A stretch of 64,000 nt of DNA from an archaeon (GCA_030636025.1 DAOVXQ010000004.1:1-64000), one strand, 5' to 3'; shown: positions 1 through 9,472, counted from the first letter of the stretch. Numbers and translations are program-made. The notes: generated by a model from the letters alone, not told the origin.

Positions 1-76
1 AAAAAAAAAATGTAAAAAAAATACGAGTCTTTCTAATTGTTATTAATTCAAACGAAATTAAAAAAAAAAAAAAAAA

Positions 77-3076
77 GTGGTGATGTTATATACGCGGTGT
101 ATAATCGGGGGGGGAGCGCGAAGAGCCTCGAGGGATAATAAAGAAGGTTTGAGTTTTTTTAGGAAGAGTTTTTTGTTGGTGTTTGTTTTGGTTTTGTTTG
201 GGATGGTTTTTGAGAGTGGGGTTGTTAGTGGAGTTCCTCTTATTGAATTTGTCGATCCTACGCCGAGTGATGGTGGAAGAGTAGATGACTTAAGAATTAC
301 ATCTTTTACAGAAATAAATGTTAGTATAACAGAAAGCGATTTAGACGAAATGAAATATAATTGGAATGGAGTTAATTATAGTTTTTATGATAATGATTTG
401 GTTTTGATGTATAACTTTGATAATATTTCTGCTTTAGGAGAGAACGATACTTATTCTGTAGATGTTAGTAGATATGGGAATAATGGAACTTGGGGAAACT
501 CAACTACTGGAAATATTAGTTATGTGACTGGTAAATATAATAATGGGATTGAATTTGATGGTATTGATGATTATGTTGATACGGGCGTTGACCTTTCATG
601 GAGTAATGTCAGTAATTTCAGTATGGCTGTTTGGATAAAACCAAATACAGTCACTGGTGGACATTCCATTCTTGGCAAACCCCCCACCTTGTATGAATAT
701 ACACTTTATCAAACAGATCAACAGGTAGAATTTATTTATTGGACATCTACAGGGACGAATGCTATAAAATTAGATTCTAGTACCAATGTTCTTTCAGTAG
801 GTCAATGGACTCATGCTGTTGTGACCTATAATGGCAGTTTAGCAACCTTATACCTAAATGGTGTAGAAGACATAAATGCAATTTCTACTGGTGAATTTCA
901 TGATAGAGCAAATAATATGCAAATTGGAACAGCATATAATGGTGGAGCTAATTACTTTAATGGCACAATCGACGAAGTAAGAATATGGAATAGAAGTTTA
1001 TCAGCAAATGAAATCAACAATCTTTATTATTCTAATTTGAAAAAATATGATACAGATAAATGGAGTTTTTATACAAATCAAACAAATTTAAGTTTTGGTA
1101 GTAATACTTATTTTGCAACCGCATCTAATTCTTTAGATAATGAAAATACTATAGAAACAAGAACAGTTAATGTTATCTTTAAAACAACCCAGTATTATGA
1201 TGATAGAAAAGCAACAGCAGTATGGACGGGTGATGATTGGACTTCTGCGAATAATGACATATTTGTAAATGCAAGCAACTATGCTCAAAATAAGAAAGTA
1301 GTTTTTTCTCCAGGAATTATAACAGGTTCAATGGGCTCTTCTGCATGGATATCTATACAAGCTGAAATAGATGAAGGATTTGTTTCATCTGTTTCTCACT
1401 CTGTTAATCACGAAGGAGTTCCATATACTAATACCACTTTGGAAGTCTGCGATTCTAGATCGCACATCATAGAAAACCTAACCTTGCCATGGCAAAACTG
1501 GTTTAATAGCTCAGAATATTTAGTGGGGTGGATAGAGCCCTATAGTAACTCGGATAGTGCAGTAAGAGGAAATCTTTCTGAATGTAATTATTTATGTGAT
1601 AGGAGGGTTCATGCAGGTGTTTCGTCTTGGGCTTCTTGGAATAATTCTGAAGGTTTATATAATCGGGCACTTGTAACAATATCTGGAGACGGAAAAACTC
1701 TAGAAGAACTTAATAATAATTTTAGTGAGGTATACTCTAATGGAGGAATTTATCATCTTTATATGCACCCTTTGAATCATAATTGGAGTGATAGTGATAT
1801 AATGCCACAACATTTACTCCATATAGGAAATAAAACAGATGTCTGGTATGTTGGGTGGGGGCAATTATACATGTATCATTATCTTGAAGACCGATTGAAA
1901 CCAACAATGAATTTAACAACATATAATAATCAACAAATAATTTCTAAGATAAATGTTTCTGGGACAGAGAGAAATAAATATGGTTTGTCTTATCCTGTGA
2001 CTTATGCGTTTGCCCTGCCTTCTGTTTGGTCGAATGTTTTTGTTTTTTATAAAAACCAGTCTAGTGATAATTATACTTTGATGACAGAGAAAACAAGGAA
2101 TGAGTATTGGATTGGTATTGATGCCTATAGAACAAATCTAAGTGAGAATGCGGTTTATGTTTCTAAATCATTCCCCCAAGAATATAATGAATTTTATTTA
2201 AAGATTGCTCCAGTTCTTTCAACAAATTTCGGGGGAGAAACTACAGATTTAACAACAGCAACCCTTTCAAACATAACAAACCTAATTTTAGAAAGTGCTT
2301 CTTATGGAAAAATAAGTTTTTCTGAATCTGTTAATTTGTCGGCAGGAGGAAATTTAAATACACACGTAAACATTTCTGATAATTATATTTCAATAAACTC
2401 CACTGCCTTGTCTGAATTAAATAAATCTGCAACTTTAATTTTATATAATTTGACATATACAAATCCGAGAGTATTGAAAGATGGTGTTGTGTGCCCTTCT
2501 AGTATTTGCACAGAGGTAAGTTATGTTGGGAATAATTTTACATTTACTGTTACAAGTTTTTCAACTTATTCAGCCGAAGAAACGCCAACAACAACTACAA
2601 CAGAAACATCTACCTCGGGAGGCACACCAACTTACTACCCAACTGAAACAAATTTGCAAGAAGGATATTCAAAACAGTTAGCTAAAAATTGGAAATTGAA
2701 ATTTGAAATTGGTGATGAAAGCCATCAGTTGAAAATTGACGAAATAAATAAAACAAGCGAAACAGCGACGGTGACTGTTTCTTCTGAGTCGCAGACAAAG
2801 ACGCTTTCTGTTGGCGAGGAGTGGAAAGTTAATTTGGATGGCGATGGAGATTATGATTTGTTTGTTCGATTGGATAATGTGACTTTTAGTCGGGCAGAGG
2901 TTTTTATTATGGAGATTGATGAGGCGATTGAAGTTGATGAAGATGAAACTTTTTTAGATGATGATTTTGAAGAAGTTGATGAAGAGGATTATTGGCTGTT
3001 TTGTGCTGTTGTTATTTTAGTTTTGATTGTTGGATTTTTGATTTGGGTTTTTGTGGATTGGAAGAAGAAAAGATAG
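77..3076 (+). CDS. Large secreted/surface protein: LamG/concanavalin-like domain, possible polysaccharide-deacetylase-like region, C-terminal TM helix and KKKR tail
   Basis: 999-aa ORF; N-terminal hydrophobic segment SFFRKSFLLVFVLVLFG; LamG-like stretch 'SNFSMAVWIKPNTVTGGHSILGK...TLYLNGVED...GTIDEVRIWNRSLSANEI'; C-terminal 'WLFCAVVILVLIVGFLIWVFVDWKKKR'. True start may be an internal TTG near 149. Confidence 0.75.
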   Translation: MVMLYTRCIIGGGARRASRDNKEGLSFFRKSFLLVFVLVLFGMVFESGVVSGVPLIEFVDPTPSDGGRVDDLRITSFTEINVSITESDLDEMKYNWNGVNYSFYDNDLVLMYNFDNISALGENDTYSVDVSRYGNNGTWGNSTTGNISYVTGKYNNGIEFDGIDDYVDTGVDLSWSNVSNFSMAVWIKPNTVTGGHSILGKPPTLYEYTLYQTDQQVEFIYWTSTGTNAIKLDSSTNVLSVGQWTHAVVTYNGSLATLYLNGVEDINAISTGEFHDRANNMQIGTAYNGGANYFNGTIDEVRIWNRSLSANEINNLYYSNLKKYDTDKWSFYTNQTNLSFGSNTYFATASNSLDNENTIETRTVNVIFKTTQYYDDRKATAVWTGDDWTSANNDIFVNASNYAQNKKVVFSPGIITGSMGSSAWISIQAEIDEGFVSSVSHSVNHEGVPYTNTTLEVCDSRSHIIENLTLPWQNWFNSSEYLVGWIEPYSNSDSAVRGNLSECNYLCDRRVHAGVSSWASWNNSEGLYNRALVTISGDGKTLEELNNNFSEVYSNGGIYHLYMHPLNHNWSDSDIMPQHLLHIGNKTDVWYVGWGQLYMYHYLEDRLKPTMNLTTYNNQQIISKINVSGTERNKYGLSYPVTYAFALPSVWSNVFVFYKNQSSDNYTLMTEKTRNEYWIGIDAYRTNLSENAVYVSKSFPQEYNEFYLKIAPVLSTNFGGETTDLTTATLSNITNLILESASYGKISFSESVNLSAGGNLNTHVNISDNYISINSTALSELNKSATLILYNLTYTNPRVLKDGVVCPSSICTEVSYVGNNFTFTVTSFSTYSAEETPTTTTTETSTSGGTPTYYPTETNLQEGYSKQLAKNWKLKFEIGDESHQLKIDEINKTSETATVTVSSESQTKTLSVGEEWKVNLDGDGDYDLFVRLDNVTFSRAEVFIMEIDEAIEVDEDETFLDDDFEEVDEEDYWLFCAVVILVLIVGFLIWVFVDWKKKR

Positions 3077-3186
3077 ATCCTTTTTCGAAACATTTATAAA
3101 TCTCTTTTAATAAGAAATTTTACTTCTTTAGATTTTTAGACAAAATAGAGATTGATGTCTAAAATTTAGAAAATGAATTAAATAAA

Positions 3187-3486
3187 ATGGTAAAAGATTA
3201 TATACGAAATGATGAAAAATATAGTTATTTTAATTTAGTTAGAATTGATTTGTATGAATCAATTGAGAAAGATGAAAGATTGAGTTCTTTGGTGAAACAG
3301 GTTTTTAATTATTCTCAAAAACAAAAATCAGGGGTTGATATTTCTGAAAAAGATGTTAAAAGATATTTAGCGTGGACGATTTTTGAAAATTATGGGTGTA
3401 GTAGGGAGAATTTTTTTAAGGAAACCCCGAGCGGAAATCTTTGCGAATTAATTTATTCTGATTTTTGTTTGTTTCATGGGGGTTGA
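3187..3486 (+). CDS. Hypothetical protein
   Basis: 99-aa ORF with plausible composition, upstream of tRNA-Cys. Confidence 0.5.
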   Translation: MVKDYIRNDEKYSYFNLVRIDLYESIEKDERLSSLVKQVFNYSQKQKSGVDISEKDVKRYLAWTIFENYGCSRENFFKETPSGNLCELIYSDFCLFHGG

Positions 3487-3525
3487 TAGTAGATTTTAAA
3501 AACTTAGTATTTGTCTTAATTTTAT

Positions 3526-3597
3526 GCACGGATGGCACAATGGTACTGCGCTCGCCTGCAGAGCGAGTTTTCCTGGGTTCGATTCCCAGTCCGTGCT
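3526..3597 (+). tRNA. tRNA-Cys (GCA)
   Basis: Cloverleaf by hand: acceptor GCACGGA/TCCGTGC, anticodon stem CTCGC/GCGAG with loop CTGCAGA (GCA), T-arm CTGGG-TTCGATT-CCCAG, discriminator U. Confidence 0.95.
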
Positions 3598-3638
3598 TTT
3601 TCAATAAAATTTAAAAACTTCTTGTAGTACCTAATATT

Positions 3639-5321
3639 ATGTTTATTGTAAAAAAAATGATTAATGGTAATGAATATTATTACTTGAATAAGTCAGTTAG
3701 AGAAGGAGATAAAGTTAAAAGCAAGAGTATTGCTTATCTTGGGAAGGATAGGAATGAAGCTGAGATGAAAAAAATTGAGATTGAGGAGAAGATTAAAATG
3801 GAAGAAGAAAATAAAAAAATTGAACAAGATGTTAGGGAGATTAGTGAGAATCAAGAAAAGAAAAAAGAAAAAAAGCCGATTAGTATTGAGGAATTGACGA
3901 ATTTTTGCAAGGAAAAGGGGTTTGTGTTTCGGAGTTCTGATATTTATGGGGGGTTTGCAGGGTTTTGGGATTTTGGCCCATTGGGTGTTGAGTTGTTTAA
4001 TAATATTAAACAAAACTGGTGGAATTGGTTTGTAAATGGCAGAGAGGATATGGTTGGAATGGATGCAAGTATTATAAGTCATCCGAGAACATGGAAAGCA
4101 AGCGGGCATATTGAGAATTTCAATGATATTTTTGTTAAGTGCAAATTGTGTGGAAAAACAAATAAGTTGGATGAAAATGAATTAGGAAAAATAAAATGTG
4201 GGTGTGGGGGAGATTATGAAAATTTAGGAAAGTTTAATTTAATGTTTGAAACAAAAGTTGGTGTTGTCAAACCAGATATTGCTTATTTGAGGGGAGAGAC
4301 TGCTCAGGGGATGTTTATGGATTTTAAATTAATTCAGCAATCTTTGAGAATGCAATTGCCTTTTGGAATCGCACAAATTGGAAAATGTTTTAGAAATGAA
4401 ATTGCTCCGAGAAATTTTTTGTTTCGGAGTAGAGAATTTCATATAGGTGAATTTGAATTTTTTATTAATCCTGAAGAAACAAAATGTGATTTATTAACTG
4501 AGATTCATAAGGAAGTTAAAGTGAGATTATTAGATGCAGAAACTCAGGAGAAAGATAATGAAGATTTAAGAGAAACAAGTATTGGGAAAATGTTGAAAGA
4601 AAAAAGATTTGGAGAATGGCATGCTTATTGGCTGGCTGAGCAGGTTTTGTGGTTTAACAGCGTCGGGCTAAATGAAATTAAAATTAGAGAACATACTAAA
4701 GAAGAATTGAGCCATTATAGTTCTGCGACTTTTGATATTGATTATGAATATATTTTTGGAAGTCAAGAGATTGCAGGTAATGCAAATCGGGGGCAGTATG
4801 ATTTGACTCAACATGAAAAAGAAAGCAGGCAGAAAATGGAAATTTACGACGATAAAATTGGAAAAAAAGTTATACCGCGAGTTATTGAGCCAACTTTTGG
4901 GATGGAGAGGGTTTTTTTAGCAATTTTAACTAAGGCATATTGTTATGATGAGGAAAGGGATTATATTGTTTTAAAAATTCCCCCCAAATTAGCTCCAATT
5001 AAGGCAGCGGTTTTTCCAATTGTTAAGCAACCTGAATTTATTGAAATGGCTGAAAATATTATTAAAGATTTAAGAAAAGAATGGAATGTTGTTTATGATA
5101 AATCTGGTTCAATTGGTCGTCGATATGCTCGGAATGATGAAGTCGGAACACCTTATTGCATTACTATTGATGGAGACAGCTTAAAGAATGAAGATGTTAC
5201 AATTAGGGATAGAGATAGCAAGAAACAGGTAAGGGTGAAGGTAAAAGATTTGAAAGATGTTTTAAGAAAGCTGATTCAGGGAGAATTAGAGTTTTTAAAA
5301 TCTGGGAAGTTGGTTAAATAA
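3639..5321 (+). CDS. glyS: Glycyl-tRNA synthetase (archaeal/eukaryal type) with extra N-terminal YYY-module
   Basis: Motifs 'SSDIYGGFAGFWDFGPLGVELFNNIKQNWW', 'RGETAQGMFMDF', 'LPFGIAQIGKCFRNEIAPRNFLFRSREF', 'EPTFGMERVFLAIL'. Confidence 0.95.
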   Translation: MFIVKKMINGNEYYYLNKSVREGDKVKSKSIAYLGKDRNEAEMKKIEIEEKIKMEEENKKIEQDVREISENQEKKKEKKPISIEELTNFCKEKGFVFRSSDIYGGFAGFWDFGPLGVELFNNIKQNWWNWFVNGREDMVGMDASIISHPRTWKASGHIENFNDIFVKCKLCGKTNKLDENELGKIKCGCGGDYENLGKFNLMFETKVGVVKPDIAYLRGETAQGMFMDFKLIQQSLRMQLPFGIAQIGKCFRNEIAPRNFLFRSREFHIGEFEFFINPEETKCDLLTEIHKEVKVRLLDAETQEKDNEDLRETSIGKMLKEKRFGEWHAYWLAEQVLWFNSVGLNEIKIREHTKEELSHYSSATFDIDYEYIFGSQEIAGNANRGQYDLTQHEKESRQKMEIYDDKIGKKVIPRVIEPTFGMERVFLAILTKAYCYDEERDYIVLKIPPKLAPIKAAVFPIVKQPEFIEMAENIIKDLRKEWNVVYDKSGSIGRRYARNDEVGTPYCITIDGDSLKNEDVTIRDRDSKKQVRVKVKDLKDVLRKLIQGELEFLKSGKLVK

Positions 5322-5390
5322 TTTTTAGAGGTTTTGAATGATTGTTTTAGGTTGAGAAAGAATTAAATATTAGGTTTACTTTTAATTTTT

Positions 5391-5948
5391 ATGGTTTCTA
5401 AAAAAAAGCATAAGATTTTTTTAGCAGTGTTTTTGTTAATTGTCGTCGGGATAGCCTTGATTATTTCTTTTAATTATGATTATTTTAATGAAGCTATTCA
5501 GGTTAATGTTGGGAATTATGGATTGATTGGTGTTTTGGTTTTTAGTGCAGTGTTGGATGTTTTATTTCAACCTATTGGTCCTGAAATTCCGGGTATCATG
5601 GGTCTTCTCTTTGGGTTGAATTTATTTTTAGTTTTTATTTTTACAATTCTTGGAAGTATGTTGGGGAGCATTACTAATTATTTTATTGGAAGAAAATATT
5701 TGTCATTTAATATAAAATCTTTTTATTCTGTTAAAAAATATTTAAAGTATCAGGTGTTTTTTCATAGGTATGGAAAATTAGCGGTTTTTATATCTGCGAT
5801 TGGTCCTGTTCCCTGGGCTCCTTTTTGCTGGATGGCTGGTGCATTTCATATGAGGTTTAGGCAGTATGTTTTATATGGTTTGGTTCCAAGAATTTTTCGG
5901 ATTGGCATGGTTCTTTTTGGGGCAGAATATTTGTTTGGATTTTTTTGA
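5391..5948 (+). CDS. DedA/SNARE-associated (VTT) family membrane protein
   Basis: 185 aa, multi-TM, 'GPEIPGIMGLLFGLNLFLVF...GSMLGSITNYFIGRKYL' and 'FHRYGKLAVFISAIGPVPWAPFCWMAGAFHM'. Confidence 0.7.
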   Translation: MVSKKKHKIFLAVFLLIVVGIALIISFNYDYFNEAIQVNVGNYGLIGVLVFSAVLDVLFQPIGPEIPGIMGLLFGLNLFLVFIFTILGSMLGSITNYFIGRKYLSFNIKSFYSVKKYLKYQVFFHRYGKLAVFISAIGPVPWAPFCWMAGAFHMRFRQYVLYGLVPRIFRIGMVLFGAEYLFGFF

Positions 5949-6189
5949 AAAGAAAAAAAGGTTTTAGATGGAGTAGCGATGTTGATTATGGTGTTGGTAG
6001 TGTTACTTGTAATTGGGTTGTTTGTGAATTATCCCACAACATTTATAGTGCTCCTGAAGAAATTGGTTGGGAAAAATTATTTGATAGTAATTATTGTAAT
6101 TTTTAAACTTGTTTTAAAGGAGTTCAAAATTAGTAAGATATTTAAATGCATTATATTTTAATTAAAAATAATAGAAGTGTAATTTAAAC

Positions 6190-6957
6190 ATGCCAGAAGA
6201 AAAAAATCATTACGAGAAAAATCATTTATCTCAAGTCATTTTTAGGGTTGATTTTCCGACAATTTCTGAATTTAATACCACTAAATTAAAAGAATTCCAA
6301 AAATTAATAAATACAGAGTTCCCAATTCTTCAAGAACAAAAAACACCGAGGATTAATTTTGGTTTAGGAGAAAATCAAAATTTTGAAGCAAAAGGTATTG
6401 GTAATCTTGTTTGGATTTTCGTAAGCAGAGATAATACTGTGAAGGCATCTATAGAAAATAATAATCTTACTTTAGAATTAACTAAATATATTTCATTTGA
6501 AGAATTATTTCCAAAAATAGAATTAATTGTAAATAGTTTATTTAAGATATTTCCTGAAACTATTTCTACAAGGCTTGGTTTAAGATATATTAATGAAATC
6601 AATCTTGATGAAGATAATCCTTATGATTGGTCAAATTATATTAATGAAAATTTGATAAGGGGAATCAGTTTCTTTGATACTACTACTTCCCCCTTATCTA
6701 AATATATTAGTTTACTTCAAGTAAAAGAGGAAAATTTTGATTTAACTTTTAAATTTGGAATTCCAAATAGTTTTTTCCCTGGAAAAATTATTAAAAAAGA
6801 ATTTGTTTTAGATTATGATTGTTATACTACAGATACCTTGGAAAAAGAAAATATCTTGGTCAAGGTTAAGGAATTTAATGAAAAAATAACATCTTTATTT
6901 GAATTAAGTATAGAACAAGGTTTAAGGGATGAAATGGGGTTAAAATCAAATGTGTAA
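6190..6957 (+). CDS. TIGR04255-like family protein
   Basis: 'HLSQVIFRVDFPTI...KLKEFQKLINTEFPILQEQ...TRLGLRYINEIN' resembles the sporadically distributed TIGR04255 family. Confidence 0.65.
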   Translation: MPEEKNHYEKNHLSQVIFRVDFPTISEFNTTKLKEFQKLINTEFPILQEQKTPRINFGLGENQNFEAKGIGNLVWIFVSRDNTVKASIENNNLTLELTKYISFEELFPKIELIVNSLFKIFPETISTRLGLRYINEINLDEDNPYDWSNYINENLIRGISFFDTTTSPLSKYISLLQVKEENFDLTFKFGIPNSFFPGKIIKKEFVLDYDCYTTDTLEKENILVKVKEFNEKITSLFELSIEQGLRDEMGLKSNV

Positions 6958-7156
6958 TCTTGAATTTAGTAAGGGAAAAGAACAATTAGAAACTAAACCT
7001 GTTAATAATTTAATTGTTTCTGATGAAACTTCTACTAATGGTGAAATTGAAGATAAGAAAGAAGACAGAGATGAAAAAATGAAGATTGAAGATACGGAAA
7101 GATATGAACATGCAAGTTTAAAACATAAGACTATAAATTATAAAATTTATGATTAG
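6950..7156 (+). CDS. Hypothetical small charged protein
   Basis: 68-aa ORF overlapping the 3' end of the TIGR04255-like gene (translational-coupling geometry). Confidence 0.45.
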   Translation: MCNLEFSKGKEQLETKPVNNLIVSDETSTNGEIEDKKEDRDEKMKIEDTERYEHASLKHKTINYKIYD

Positions 7157-7164
7157 GTTTTAAG

Positions 7165-7716
7165 ATGTATTCTAAGAATAATACAAAGGAGAATATATGT
7201 CAAGGCGATATTTTTAAAAAATTTAGATATATTACTTGGATAGAACCTAAGGGAAAGATTATTTCTACAGATGTAATTGATATACCTTTTTTCGTTGTTT
7301 TAACACAGGCATGTGATTTAGAACAGGATTTCGAAGAGAGGAGCAAGGGAAATCATAAAAGGAGTGATAAAATAATAAATTCTCTTTTAGTTTGCCCAGC
7401 ATATCTTGCAGAAGAATTAAGGGAAGGAATTCATTTAAAACCTTTAAAAATTGATAGGATAAATGGTGCTGTTTGGAAAAATATAGAATCTAATAATCAT
7501 AAAAGATTTCATTTTTTAAAAGGAAATGATAAATTAGCTATCCCAGATTTAGTATTAGATTTTAAACAATATTATACCTTGCCTTTAGAAAAAATATATG
7601 GATTATATGGTGCACATTATTTTTGTTCTATTGATAATATGTTCAAAGAAAATTTATCTCAGAGATTTGCCAATTATTTAAGTAGGATAGGATTACCTAA
7701 TTTAAAAAAAGAATAA
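7165..7716 (+). CDS. Hypothetical protein ('QGDIF...VVLTQACDLEQ' family)
   Basis: 183-aa ORF in tight linkage with the two preceding genes. Confidence 0.6.
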   Translation: MYSKNNTKENICQGDIFKKFRYITWIEPKGKIISTDVIDIPFFVVLTQACDLEQDFEERSKGNHKRSDKIINSLLVCPAYLAEELREGIHLKPLKIDRINGAVWKNIESNNHKRFHFLKGNDKLAIPDLVLDFKQYYTLPLEKIYGLYGAHYFCSIDNMFKENLSQRFANYLSRIGLPNLKKE

Positions 7717-7831
7717 GATTTATATTTCAATAAAAATTAATTAACCTCATATATCCGGATTTATTTCATACTTCTTACTTTCACTTCTTTTTTATAACAA
7801 TATTTAAATATCTTAGAATTTTTTTATAGAA

Positions 7832-8179
7832 ATGGAAGATTGTATTTTTTGCAAGATTGTAAGAGGAGAAATTCCTGCTGAAAAAGTTTATGAAGATGAT
7901 AATTTTATTGGGATTTTAGATGCAAACCCGAAGGTAGAAGGGCATACTTTAATTATTCCTAAAAAACATTTTAAGACATTGTTGGATATGCCAAATAGTT
8001 TGGGCAATGAAATGACTGAGGGGGTTAAGAAAATTAGTTTGAAGTTGATTGAAGATGGCAAGGCAGAAGGGTTTAATTTGGTTGCGAATAATTTTGAAGT
8101 TGCAGGGCAGATTGTTCCTCATGTTCATTTTCATATTATTCCGAGAAAAAAAGGGGATGGATTGAAAATTCTTGCATAA
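7832..8179 (+). CDS. HIT-family (histidine triad) hydrolase
   Basis: 'DCIFCKIVRGEIPAEKVYEDDNFIGILD...HTLIIPKKHF...IVPHVHFHIIPRK' (HxHxHxx motif). Confidence 0.95.
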   Translation: MEDCIFCKIVRGEIPAEKVYEDDNFIGILDANPKVEGHTLIIPKKHFKTLLDMPNSLGNEMTEGVKKISLKLIEDGKAEGFNLVANNFEVAGQIVPHVHFHIIPRKKGDGLKILA

Positions 8180-8191
8180 TTAATTCCCTAA

Positions 8192-8415
8192 TTTTTTATA
8201 CCCTAATCGTAAGAAACCCAGGTTTCTTAACAAGTTATCTTCCTGAGTATGCAATCTTCGATTGCTAACTGAAAATTCAAAAGAATTTTCAGGATGTTGA
8301 GTTAAGATCTGGTTGTTTAATTTAATAATCCTCTCGTAAGAAAACCTAAGTTTTCTTACCAAGTCATCTTTCCTTTGATTTTGAAACTTCAATTCTGAAG
8401 TTTTTTATACCCTAA
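8192..8415. repeat. Hairpin-rich element bounded by 15-bp direct repeats TTTTTTATACCCTAA
   Basis: Direct repeats at about 8192-8206 and 8401-8415; inverted repeats at 8210-8229, 8251-8265, 8269-8292, 8336-8359 and 8384-8403. Confidence 0.7.
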
Positions 8416-8961
8416 CCAAATTAGAATTCCTAAAACCGCCCCTAAAATAAGTGTTCTTAACCAATTAGTTAAATCAGACCAGTAAATCGCGGTTCCATAA
8501 AAAGTAAGAAAAGTTCCGCCAATCATTAATCCAGAAGAAACACTGGGCAATATGAGAATTATTCCGACAGAGATTGAGAGTAGACCTGTAATTATTGCAA
8601 TAATAAATACCCTTAGCTTATATTTGTCCCTCGCTGTTTCGTATTTTTCTTGACATTCTATGTAATCAACTATTCCCTCACATTCTCCTGTTTCTTGGTT
8701 ATAACTTTCATATCCTTTATTGATGCAACATTCGTTTCTGTAATCAGGGCTAACTGTTGCACAAGTTCCGCCGATTATTTCTTTGTTTTCTGGAATAAGT
8801 ATCCTTGAAGATTCTTTTTCACAATAGTCCTCATATTTTGGAGAGGGATGAATTGTTTGAATAAAATAAATAACAAAAGAGGATAAAACTATTGCGATGG
8901 TTATGCTTAGGATAATTGCCTTTACTTTGTTTGGCGGGATTTTGATTTTATTTTTTTTCAT
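8389..8961 (-). CDS. Multi-TM membrane protein with a Cys-containing extramembrane loop
   Basis: Start taken at ATG 8961 (MKKNKIKIPPNKVKAIILSITIAIVLSSFVIYF); the longer ORF N-terminus is a translation through the adjacent tRNA. Confidence 0.65.
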   Translation of the reverse strand: MKKNKIKIPPNKVKAIILSITIAIVLSSFVIYFIQTIHPSPKYEDYCEKESSRILIPENKEIIGGTCATVSPDYRNECCINKGYESYNQETGECEGIVDYIECQEKYETARDKYKLRVFIIAIITGLLSISVGIILILPSVSSGLMIGGTFLTFYGTAIYWSDLTNWLRTLILGAVLGILIWLGYKKLQN

Positions 8962-8987
8962 GGGGTATTTGATTATGGGTTTTAAAA

Positions 8988-9059
8988 TGGCTACACCAAG
9001 AGTTGAACTTGGGACCTCCTGCTCATGAGACAGGCGTTCTACCACTGAACTATGTAGCC
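8988..9059 (-). tRNA. tRNA-Met (CAU), elongator-like (Ile-CAU not excluded)
   Basis: Reverse complement GGCTACA...CCTGT-CTCATGA-GCAGG...TCAACTC...TGTAGCC; anticodon CAT; lacks the initiator GGG/CCC anticodon stem. Confidence 0.9.
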
Positions 9060-9109
9060 GTAAAATAGTTAGATAAAATAGATTTAAAAAGTTAATTGCA
9101 TTTATATTT

Positions 9110-9469
9110 TTGAAAATGGGTGTGGAAAATATTACGAATTTAAGTGATTTTCAAATTGGGCTGAAAGATTTATTACCTGCAGAGGTTCTTGGACAGGTTG
9201 ATAAACTTATTTTTATTTCAAAAATAGCAGTGTATATTTTTATTGGTTATGTTCTTTTTTTAATAATTAAACAGTTTTATGGTTGGAGGAGAAATAAGAG
9301 AATTAATATTATGTATCATAGGGTTAATGAAATTAATAAAAAGTTAGATTTGATATTAGAAAAAAAGAAAGTAAAATCTGAGCCAGTTAAAAAGAAAAAA
9401 AGATTTTGGAAGAGATTATTTGATAAAAAAGAAAAACGAAAAAATCAAGAAAAAAAAAGAAAAAAGTAA
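9110..9469 (+). CDS. Hypothetical membrane protein with Lys-rich C-terminus
   Basis: One TM segment 'AVYIFIGYVLFLIIKQFY' then basic tail. Confidence 0.5.
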   Translation: MKMGVENITNLSDFQIGLKDLLPAEVLGQVDKLIFISKIAVYIFIGYVLFLIIKQFYGWRRNKRINIMYHRVNEINKKLDLILEKKKVKSEPVKKKKRFWKRLFDKKEKRKNQEKKRKK

Positions 9470-9472
9470 ATT

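Noticed and set aside
3693-4109. 138-aa minus-strand ORF inside glyS (and similar antisense ORFs in other CDSs)
   Set aside because: Low-complexity antisense shadows of strongly supported plus-strand genes.
8962-9045. N-terminal extension MVERLSHEQEVPSSTLGVAILKPIIKYP of the 8389 minus-strand ORF
   Set aside because: It is a translation of the tRNA-Met gene; the start was moved to ATG 8961.
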